This document shows positions 1 through 5,424 of a stretch of 6,035 nt of DNA, piece after piece (position 1 is the stretch's first letter; the number at the start of each line of letters is the position of its first letter). The translations under genes were made by a program, and so were the position numbers. Below the pieces are notes generated by a model, which had not been told where the DNA came from, searched no databases, and was given only the letters and a program-made list of their open reading frames with translations. The stretch is from Roseomonas sp. (GTDB taxonomy: Bacteria; Pseudomonadota; Alphaproteobacteria; Acetobacterales; Acetobacteraceae): contig JADCFR010000040.1 in NCBI GenBank assembly GCA_020249415.1, positions 1 to 6,035 on the forward strand. Direction: 5' to 3'.

Positions 1-254
1 ACAATGCGATCAGCCCCGTGGCGGTGGCGGCCAAGGGAATACAATCCCCGGTTGCAGGCCAGGCCGATATCCTGCTGGTGCCGGATTTGGAGGCGGGGAA
101 TATGCTTGCCAAGCAATTGGCTTATCTCGGGGGGGCGGAATCCGCCGGGATTGTGTTGGGCTTGCGCGTGCCGATGGCGCTGACCAGCCGGGCGGATAAT
201 GCCATGGCGCGGCTGGCCTCGGCGGCTTTGCTGCGCCTGATGGCGCCTGTGTGA
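1..254 (+). CDS. Phosphate acetyl/butyryltransferase, C-terminal fragment (5' end outside window)
   Basis: This is the last ~83 residues of a phosphotransacetylase-fold enzyme, read from base 3 and ending at TGA 252-254. Known family role: cytoplasmic transfer of an acyl group between CoA and phosphate (acetyl-CoA/acetyl-phosphate or the butyryl equivalents). Seen here: the family's C-terminal signature, with NAISP, then KGIQSPVAGQADILLVPD, LEAGNMLAKQL, the AGIVLG turn and the closing LTSRAD helix. This version resembles the alphaproteobacterial proteins in which a MaoC-like hydratase domain is fused ahead of the Pta domain, but the N-terminus is missing, so fusion and substrate cannot be settled. 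The GTG at 18 lies inside the conserved region and is not the real start. No acetate kinase gene follows. A 64-nt gap separates it from the next gene, with no clear terminator. Confidence 0.85.
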   Translation, partial: NAISPVAVAAKGIQSPVAGQADILLVPDLEAGNMLAKQLAYLGGAESAGIVLGLRVPMALTSRADNAMARLASAALLRLMAPV

Positions 255-318
255 CGCCGAGTAGTCCCGGTTTGCAGATTCCCTTTCAGTAACGGGCGAG
301 ATGGGCTAGAAGCCTGTC

Positions 319-885
319 ATGAGCATCCTTCGCCATCTGCCCCAATTTCCCCGCAATGCCCTGCTGCTGCCGCTGGCCCTGGTGGTTGCCGCCTGCGGTG
401 CTGACTCCTCCCAGGTGCGCGAAGTGGAGCGCGACGAATACAATACCGGCAGCCGGCGCGAACAATTGCTGCGCGCGACCTCGGCGGCGGGCACATCAGG
501 CGGTATCACGATTTTCGGTGGCGGCACGGAAAAAGGTCAGGAGAGTGGCTCTGGCGGCGGTGGGCTCGGCGTGAATGCCTTTCTCTGGCGCGCCACGCTC
601 GATACGCTCTCCTTCATGCCGCTGGCCTCTGCCGATCCTTTTGGCGGTGTGATCATCACGGATTGGCATGCGCCGGGTGGCGTTTCCAATGAGCGTTTCA
701 AGGCAACCGCCTTTGTGCTTGGGCGGCAATTGCGCTCTGACGGTGTGCGGATTTCGGTGTTTCGCCAGGTGCGTGGCCCAGGCGGTTGGGTGGATGCGCC
801 GGTCAGCACCGCGACGGCTGCAGAATTGGAAGACAAGGTGCTGACGCGCGCACGTGAGTTGCGGAGTCAATCAGCCGGGCGCTGA
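319..885 (+). CDS. DUF3576-family lipoprotein
   Basis: 188-aa protein of the alphaproteobacterial DUF3576 family, whose molecular function is not known. The N-terminus is a lipoprotein signal: a charged start, a hydrophobic stretch at residues 14-24 (LLLPLALVV), then a VAAC lipobox with Cys26 as the predicted lipidation site. That implies anchoring in the cell envelope. A polar segment (about 28-60) and a Gly/Ser-rich linker (about 61-83) lead to the conserved core at 84-150. The core contains GVNAFLWRATLDTLSFMPL, ASADPFGGVIITDW, an NERFK segment and the DGVRISVFRQ strand. The tail at 165-182 is a likely helix. The ATG at 319 has a weak AGAAG ribosome site at 308-312, and it is the start that gives a complete signal peptide. 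The gene faces the minus-strand phage-type operon tail to tail. Confidence 0.85.
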   Translation: MSILRHLPQFPRNALLLPLALVVAACGADSSQVREVERDEYNTGSRREQLLRATSAAGTSGGITIFGGGTEKGQESGSGGGGLGVNAFLWRATLDTLSFMPLASADPFGGVIITDWHAPGGVSNERFKATAFVLGRQLRSDGVRISVFRQVRGPGGWVDAPVSTATAAELEDKVLTRARELRSQSAGR

Positions 886-894
886 ACATTTTCT

Positions 895-920
895 GAGCCG
901 CCAAGAGAGTTCGCTCGGCT
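895..920. other. Weak hairpin in convergent intergenic gap
   Basis: The 65 bp between the two converging genes holds an imperfect hairpin. AGCCG (896-900) can pair with CGGCT (916-920), and GAG-TTCG-CTC (907-916) is a short stem with a stable tetraloop that competes for the last base. Neither strand has a T-run after it, so I do not call it an intrinsic terminator. It may still help separate the convergent transcripts. Nothing else is recognisable in 886-950. Confidence 0.25.
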
Positions 921-950
921 TGCAGGTGCTCTGGAGCGCATTGGCGCGCA

Positions 951-1325
951 TCAATCGCCCACCACACTCAAGCTACTCGGCGGAATAACGACAACCCCCG
1001 GCACATTCAATGTCGCCGGCGTCGCAAGCGGTGCCCATAACACGGGATTTCCGGTGGATTGCGCGTCAAAGACACCGATATGGGTCAAGGTGCCGGGTGC
1101 CGCCGTGAAGGTGAAGCGCGCTTCGGTCACATTGGTCTGCGTCCCGGTGCCGAAAAACGTCACGGGCTGCCGGGCATAGCCGGTACCGTTCGGTTCACCT
1201 GTTACACCGGTCGCGTCTGACCCACCGGTGCCGAGCGCAACAAAGGCGCCTGCAGGCAAGGTGGGGCGACGACCAATGGCAGAGCGGCAGAGCAGATTCT
1301 TGGCGTAGTCCGTCAGGGAGGTCAT
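951..1325 (-). CDS. Phage tail-fibre/Gp80-like structural protein
   Basis: 124-aa protein resembling the small phage structural proteins often annotated as 'phage tail fiber protein' or Gp80-like. These have the order N-L-L, then a 'v-a-L-g-T' strand, a G-x-Y-A-R-Q-x-V-x-F block, a 'lTHiGvfDa..tGn.LW' block and a final 'vpaGslsv' strand. Seen here: LTDYAKNLLCRS (4-14), AGAFVALGTG (25-34), GTGYARQPVTF (47-57), GTLTHIGVFDAQSTGN (78-93), PVLWAPL (94-100) and VVVIPPSSLSV (111-121). The protein is beta-rich and has no signal peptide or membrane segment. The ATG at 1325 has an AGGA ribosome site about 8 nt upstream. It is the last gene of the three-gene minus-strand set, 97 nt after the tailspike. 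The family is structural in virions, but the exact position in the particle is not known from sequence. Confidence 0.7.
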   Translation of the reverse strand: MTSLTDYAKNLLCRSAIGRRPTLPAGAFVALGTGGSDATGVTGEPNGTGYARQPVTFFGTGTQTNVTEARFTFTAAPGTLTHIGVFDAQSTGNPVLWAPLATPATLNVPGVVVIPPSSLSVVGD

Positions 1326-1361
1326 GCGATTATTCCTGTGGGTATCGGTTTGAATGAGTGC

Positions 1362-1399
1362 CTGAACCGCAAGCCCAATGGCTCAGCCCCGCGGTTCAG
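1362..1399 (-). repeat. Intercistronic hairpin between tailspike and Gp80-like gene
   Basis: A perfect 9-bp inverted repeat, CTGAACCGC (1362-1370) and GCGGTTCAG (1391-1399), has a 20-nt loop. It lies in the gap between the tailspike stop and the Gp80-like start. No T-run follows on either strand, so it is unlikely to be a simple terminator. As RNA it could protect the upstream message from 3' decay or tune expression of the last gene. That role is inferred. Confidence 0.5.
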
Positions 1400-1422
1400 A
1401 CATGTGACAAGGGTAGCGCGGA

Positions 1423-3360
1423 TCAGGAAACCACTGCGCCATCCGGCCAGCGCCATGCCGCGCCATCGCTAATGGCCAGGCGCTTATTGGCGGTACCGTC
1501 CGAGACATAGATCATGCAGCGCGGATAGGTCGCCGCCGGGGGCAAGGTGGCGACCGTATAGGGCGGCAATTGCAAGGGTGAGCCAGCCTGCACCGGACCG
1601 GTTCCCTTGCCCAAAAGCAAGAGCGCAACATTCGCATCCGTGCCCTGCGCCGTGACTTGCGGCGGCGCACCGGCGGCGGCGCCATTGATGCGCACGAAAT
1701 TGACCGGGGTTGCGACCGCATTGACCTCAAAGGCCAGACTGCCACGGCTGTTGAACCGCACCGGGGCGATATTCTTGGCCGAAATCTGGACAGGAATATT
1801 GGCATCCGTACCGGTGGCGGAGATTGTTGGCGTGCCCCCGGCAATGCTGCTGGATAGGGTGAATTGATTGACGCTGCCGGCTGGCGTGGTGACGGTGAGT
1901 GCATTCGCACCCGCAGCGCCGCCAATGCTTGTGGTGCCGGGGGTGACGCGCATCAATTCCGCGCCACCAATACTGAGCACCAGATTGCCCGCACTGGGTT
2001 GGGAAATGCCGGTATCCAGCCCGCCCACCATCAGGCCCGGCCGATCAATCCGGCCCGCTGGCGCGGCTGAGGCCACAAAGCCATTTGTGCTGCCATTGAT
2101 CAGCGGCCCAGCATTGCCATTGCCAAGCAAGGCTGGTGAGCCAAGATAGACTTGGTTCGGCGTTCCAGCGCCGACATTCGCCAGATGGATGGCGGCTGAG
2201 CCATCATTCAGGCGATTGAAGTATTCCGCCCTGAAGGCAAAAATATCCAGACGGTTATTGCTGCCATTGACGCGGATGGCGTTGCTTTCGGCCACATCTA
2301 CCCGAAGGTTGCCGATTTGCACGCGGGCATTATTGCCATCAATCAGGATACCCACCGCCCCCGCTACCGGCACCGGCGCGCCGGCGGTGAAAAGCTCAGC
2401 CTGGGTGGTGATATTGGCGATGCGGCCTTCCACATCATTGCCATCAATCCACACGCCGTATTTGGAGAAGTCGGCATAGATATTGCTGCCGTAGAATTTT
2501 GTCGTCGTCCCTGAGGCAGAGGCACTGAAGCGCAGCGTGGAGCGTGCGCCAAGGACAAAGATGTCATCCAGGAAAACGCCGTCCACCTTGCGGAAGACCA
2601 AAGCATCCTGATTATTCTGCTGCCAGGTGATCACATGCCCATTGGCGTTATTGAAGCTCCAGAAATGCACATGTTCCAGCCGGCAGATATCAAGGCAGCG
2701 ATCCACTTCAACGCCGCGGGTGAAAACCTGACCGCGCAGGCGCTTGATGCTCATGCGGCCGGAATTGTCGCACCAGATGCCGCGATTGACCGCGACAAGG
2801 AAGACATTCTCGAAATCCACGGCACCAAAACAATCCTGCACGCGGAAAACATAGTCGTAATCCGTGGGCGTCCAGGAAGCGTTATAGGATTGGCTGTGCA
2901 ATTGCCGCACCGCGATGTCCCGCACCATGGAACCGCGTGCCAAGAGGCCTGAAAAGGTGAAAGGGGTAAAGCCTGTCTGGTCTATTTTGAACCAGGTGCC
3001 ATTTGCCTCATTGGGCCCTTCGGTAAAGCCGGCCCCTTGCAAGGTGACGGTAACGCCATCAATGACGATTGGGCTGGCGATCCGATAGATCCGGGCGCCG
3101 AATTGCAGCACGCCGCCGCCAGCAAGCTTCAGCGCATTGATCGCGGCCTGGATCGCGGGGGCGTCATTGGTGGTGCCATTACCGACCGCGCCGAAATCCC
3201 GCACATGCGCCGGGCGATCGGCAAGAACGCCAGCGCGTAGCTGCGCCAGGCTGGCCCGCCTGGTGGCAAGGCTGTTGCCATTGGTCTGCACCAAAGGCAG
3301 GATATCGGCGTCGGCAGTGGCGGAAACGCTGGGCAGCGCGCTGATTTTTGAATCGGACAT
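1423..3360 (-). CDS. Phage tailspike / tail fibre with pectate-lyase-like beta-helix
   Basis: 645-aa modular tailspike-like protein. Residues 1-50 form a small N-terminal adaptor (KISALPSV, DADILPLVQ, RRASLAQLRAG) of the kind that heads many phage tail proteins. From residue 53, VRDFGAVGNGTTND starts a Pectate_lyase_3-type right-handed beta-helix that continues to about 430, with many short G/N/D turns. Such domains bind or cleave surface polysaccharide in known phages; I cannot assign catalytic residues. Residues about 440-600 hold two copies of a repeat built on ATGTDANI/AQGTDANV (about 498-538 and 553-594). The last 45 residues (YTVATLPP, MIYVSDG, SDGAAWRW) match a C-terminal module common in alphaproteobacterial phage fibre proteins. 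I chose the ATG at 3360 because GAAAAGG lies 6 nt upstream and the adaptor begins there. The ATG at 3390 would add 10 unrelated residues and has a poorer site. Confidence 0.82.
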   Translation of the reverse strand: MSDSKISALPSVSATADADILPLVQTNGNSLATRRASLAQLRAGVLADRPAHVRDFGAVGNGTTNDAPAIQAAINALKLAGGGVLQFGARIYRIASPIVIDGVTVTLQGAGFTEGPNEANGTWFKIDQTGFTPFTFSGLLARGSMVRDIAVRQLHSQSYNASWTPTDYDYVFRVQDCFGAVDFENVFLVAVNRGIWCDNSGRMSIKRLRGQVFTRGVEVDRCLDICRLEHVHFWSFNNANGHVITWQQNNQDALVFRKVDGVFLDDIFVLGARSTLRFSASASGTTTKFYGSNIYADFSKYGVWIDGNDVEGRIANITTQAELFTAGAPVPVAGAVGILIDGNNARVQIGNLRVDVAESNAIRVNGSNNRLDIFAFRAEYFNRLNDGSAAIHLANVGAGTPNQVYLGSPALLGNGNAGPLINGSTNGFVASAAPAGRIDRPGLMVGGLDTGISQPSAGNLVLSIGGAELMRVTPGTTSIGGAAGANALTVTTPAGSVNQFTLSSSIAGGTPTISATGTDANIPVQISAKNIAPVRFNSRGSLAFEVNAVATPVNFVRINGAAAGAPPQVTAQGTDANVALLLLGKGTGPVQAGSPLQLPPYTVATLPPAATYPRCMIYVSDGTANKRLAISDGAAWRWPDGAVVS

Positions 3361-3443
3361 GGAGAGCCTTTTCGTGGTTGATCCGATCATGCCGGGTGCG
3401 GCGACCTGACATGCGGTGATGGAAGGGATTGTCGCGAAACCTT

Positions 3444-4094
3444 TCAGAACAGCAGCAATTGGCCGTCAGTCTCAAGCAGCAGAGCGCGGCCTTCTTCGGT
3501 CAGCAGGCGCGGCGGGGCGCCGATGGCAAAAGGCGGAGAGGTAATGCTATGCGCCGTATCGGCAGCATTGCGCGCCAGGATGCGATAGCCGCCGCCAGAG
3601 GCTTGCGCCGCAAAAAGCGTTGTGGCGCGCGCGGCACTGACGGCGGCGTTTTGCGTCGCCAGAACGGCCCCGCCCGCATTGAGAAGCTGGAAGGTCAGAT
3701 TGGCGATATTGCCAAGGATACTGGCGCCGACGGGGATCGAGGCACCGGGCTCAATCGCCTCTGGCATCGGATCCAGGATAATGGCGCGCGTCTGCGGGTT
3801 TGCGGCCAGGGTGATTTTGAAGGGCAAATTGCCGGAACGGCGCAGTTCCGGCGGCGCGCCAGCGGTATCGAGCGTGAGGCCCGAACCGGTGAGGCTGCCG
3901 GCACGGATCGGCAGCATGATGGTCGCATCCGCGGTTTGCGCCATGACGATATCGCCAGCGCGCATTTGATTGCTGGCCGGCGCGAAGTAATCAGCCGCCT
4001 GCACGACCTCTCGGCTATCGGTGGTGCGGTAATGCCATAGGGTGAAGCCATTCGCGGCGCTCAGCACCGTGAGATTGGTGGCGATGAAGGGCAT
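3444..4094 (-). CDS. Phage-type beta-rich structural protein (likely tail/fibre accessory)
   Basis: 216-aa protein, first gene of the minus-strand set. Residues 1-78 (TVLSAANGFTLWHYRT, YFAPASNQMRAGDIVMAQ) resemble the N-terminal module of uncharacterised prophage proteins in alphaproteobacteria, typically 'gf.lW.Y.t.D....v...gYF......l..GD.i'. Residues about 104-192 look like an Ig/fibronectin-type beta-sandwich (AIILDPMPEAIEPG, TFQLLNAGGAVLATQ, GGGYRILARNAAD, SPPFAIG). The last 20 residues form a two-fold near-repeat, LLTEEGRAL then LLETDGQLL. There is no signal peptide. The ATG at 4094 is preceded by a strong AGGAG (4100-4104) with a 5-nt spacer. A TTG at 4190 would extend the frame by 32 residues, but through the GC hairpin and with Pro-rich non-homologous sequence, so I reject it. 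The specific function is unknown; a structural role is inferred from its neighbours. Confidence 0.65.
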   Translation of the reverse strand: MPFIATNLTVLSAANGFTLWHYRTTDSREVVQAADYFAPASNQMRAGDIVMAQTADATIMLPIRAGSLTGSGLTLDTAGAPPELRRSGNLPFKITLAANPQTRAIILDPMPEAIEPGASIPVGASILGNIANLTFQLLNAGGAVLATQNAAVSAARATTLFAAQASGGGYRILARNAADTAHSITSPPFAIGAPPRLLTEEGRALLLETDGQLLLF

Positions 4095-4110
4095 GGACGC
4101 TCCTGCACGC

Positions 4111-4145
4111 TGCCAGGCAGCCGGGCGCGCGCCCGGCTGGTGGCA
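4111..4145. repeat. Strong GC-rich palindrome / leader hairpin
   Basis: A perfect 22-bp palindrome at 4118-4139 (half-site CAGCCGGGCGC) is flanked by a second matching pair, TGCCA (4111-4115) and TGGCA (4141-4145). Only GG opposite G interrupts the two stems, so nearly the whole 35 bp can fold. In the minus-strand transcript the hairpin ends 6 nt before the AGGAG site of the first phage-type gene. No T-run follows on either strand, so a simple intrinsic terminator is unlikely. A role in mRNA stability, translation control, or protein binding as DNA is inferred. Confidence 0.7.
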
Positions 4146-4196
4146 AGCTTGGGGTGAAGGTTCGGGGAGAAGGGGGAGCTTTGGGCGCAATTCGGC

Positions 4197-4240
4197 CCTT
4201 GACGGGGCTCAGATAGAGGAACAAAAGCCTATTGTCAAGG
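4197..4240. repeat. Inverted repeat CCTTGAC-N30-GTCAAGG
   Basis: Two perfect 7-bp arms lie at 4197-4203 and 4234-4240, in opposite orientation. Each contains a -35-like TTGAC. The right arm belongs to the minus-strand promoter candidate. The left arm gives TTGACG on the plus strand, but no acceptable -10 lies 16-19 bp after it. This could be a chance consequence of a -35 box or an operator with widely spaced half-sites. Confidence 0.4.
4210..4238 (-). promoter_or_regulatory. Candidate sigma70 promoter for the phage-type operon
   Basis: On the minus strand a perfect -35 box TTGACA (4238-4233) is followed by a 17-bp spacer and a weak -10 TATCTG (4215-4210, three of six consensus bases). Transcription would start near 4203 and give a leader of about 110 nt that contains the GC hairpin before the start codon at 4094. 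The -35 and spacing are ideal and the -10 is poor, so it may be weak or activator-dependent. Confidence 0.45.
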
Positions 4241-4331
4241 AAAAAAGACGGCACCCAGGAAACTTCTTCCGCCCCTCAAGATCGCGCTGATTTCCGCTAC
4301 AAGAAATGCTTCGCCTGCGGAGCCCCTGCCC

Positions 4332-5420
4332 ATGATCCTTCGCCTGATTGCCTTCCTTGCCCTGCTGCTGCCTGGCATCGCTGCCGCGCAGGAACGTGTG
4401 GTGAATGTCTATAATTGGTCGGATTACATAGACCCCTATGCGGTGCAGCGCTTCACGCGGGAGACCGGCATCCGTGTGCGTTATGATGTCTATGACAGTC
4501 TGGAAACGCTGGAAGGCAAGCTTTCCGCCGGGCGTTCGGGCTATGACGTGATTGTTCCGACCAGTGAACCAAGCTTCGCGCGGCTGCTGCGCGCCGGGGC
4601 ACTTGCGCCGCTTGATCGCGCGCGCATTCCGAATTGGCGCAATCTTGACCCGACATTGATGGCGCGTGTGGCGGAGATTGATCCTGGCAATCGCCATGGC
4701 GCGATTTATCTTTGGGGTACGGTTGGCCTTGGACTTCGGCTGGATCGCATCAGGGCCATTGCGCCTGACATGGCGCTGGATGGCTTTGATGTCTTGTTCA
4801 AGCCGGAAAACGCCGCGCGGCTCGCGCGCTGCGGCATTATGGTGATGGATAGCGCGACCGATGTGCTGCCTTCCGTGCTGCGCTGGGCGGGGCGTGATCC
4901 AAATGCGCATAGTCTTGAAGATTTGCGCGTGGCCGAACAGGCGCTGATGGGCATTCGGCGCCATGTGCGCGCCATCATCCCCTCTGGCGCCATTCTGGAT
5001 GCGCTGGCGAATGGGGAAGCCTGCGTGGCGCTGACCTATTCCGGTGATGTGATCCAGGCGCAGGCGCGCGCGCAGGAAGCCGGGCGCGGTGTGCAGATTG
5101 GCTATGTGGCGCCACGCCAGGGCGCGCAGCTTTGGTTTGACATGCTGGCGATCCCTGCCGATGCGCCGAATAAGGAAGCCGCGCATGACTTCATCAATTT
5201 CCTGCTGCGGCCTGATGTGATGGCCGGCATCACCAATCAGGTGCGCTATCCCAATGCCGTGCCGGCATCACTTGCCGCGGTGGATGTGGCGGTGCGCGAA
5301 GACCGCAATGTCTATCCGGATGAGGCGATGCTGGCGGCAAGTTTTGTGGCCAGCACCCCGCCGCGCGAGATCGAACGCGCGCGCAGCCGGCTTTGGGCGC
5401 GCTTCAAGGCGGGCCGCTGA
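4332..5420 (+). CDS. potF: Polyamine (putrescine/spermidine) ABC transporter substrate-binding protein
   Basis: 362-aa periplasmic binding protein of the PotD/PotF family. It captures a polyamine and delivers it to the membrane permeases of the importer. A Sec signal peptide (residues 1-19, ending IAAA before QE) precedes the mature protein. Family hallmarks follow: VNVYNWSDYIDP (25-35, with W29-S30-D31-Y32 matching the ligand-site segment of E. coli PotF), YDVIVPT (71-77), PNWRNLDP (100-107), SGDVIQAQARAQEAG (237-251), WFDMLAIPADAPNK (268-281, D270) and FLLRPDVMAGITNQVRYPNA (290-309, Y306). Length is normal. Compared with PotF as I recall it, the W of W-A-G-D is Tyr236 and the E of P-E-E-V is Asp177, so ligand preference may differ. 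GGAG (4319-4322) lies 9 nt before the ATG. potG follows after 4 nt. Confidence 0.9.
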   Translation: MILRLIAFLALLLPGIAAAQERVVNVYNWSDYIDPYAVQRFTRETGIRVRYDVYDSLETLEGKLSAGRSGYDVIVPTSEPSFARLLRAGALAPLDRARIPNWRNLDPTLMARVAEIDPGNRHGAIYLWGTVGLGLRLDRIRAIAPDMALDGFDVLFKPENAARLARCGIMVMDSATDVLPSVLRWAGRDPNAHSLEDLRVAEQALMGIRRHVRAIIPSGAILDALANGEACVALTYSGDVIQAQARAQEAGRGVQIGYVAPRQGAQLWFDMLAIPADAPNKEAAHDFINFLLRPDVMAGITNQVRYPNAVPASLAAVDVAVREDRNVYPDEAMLAASFVASTPPREIERARSRLWARFKAGR

Positions 5421-5424
5421 ACCG

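Larger units (their letters stand above)
4095..4331. other. Divergent intergenic control region (phage-type operon / pot operon)
   Basis: These 237 bp without a credible gene separate the first phage-type gene from potF. From left to right they hold the AGGAG site of the minus-strand gene, a strong GC hairpin (4111-4145), a purine-rich stretch (4151-4180), an inverted repeat CCTTGAC/GTCAAGG (4197-4240) containing a minus-strand promoter candidate, and the potF ribosome site. I could not find a convincing plus-strand promoter with both boxes. TACAAG at 4298-4303 is -10-like but has no good -35 partner. Confidence 0.6.

Noticed and set aside
3429..4040. 203-aa open frame on the plus strand opposite the 216-aa phage-type gene
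   Set aside because: It has Arg/Gly/Ala-rich composition and no domain. The minus-strand gene has a strong ribosome site and coherent beta-rich phage-like sequence.
951..4094. Complete prophage or defence island
   Set aside because: Only structural fibre-type genes are present. There is no integrase, capsid, terminase, lysis gene, toxin, nuclease or CRISPR repeats, and no tRNA at either boundary.
4111..4145. Intrinsic terminator
   Set aside because: The stem is very strong, but no T-run follows on either strand, and on the minus strand it lies inside the leader of the operon.
4095..4190. TTG start at 4190 extending the 216-aa gene by 32 residues
   Set aside because: The extension is Pro/Ala-rich, translates the palindrome, and ignores the strong AGGAG 5 nt before the ATG at 4094.
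4209..5186. 325-aa open frame on the minus strand opposite potF
   Set aside because: It is rich in Arg, His and Gln with no recognisable domain, and lies antisense to a clear PotF gene. It is a by-product of GC-rich codon use.
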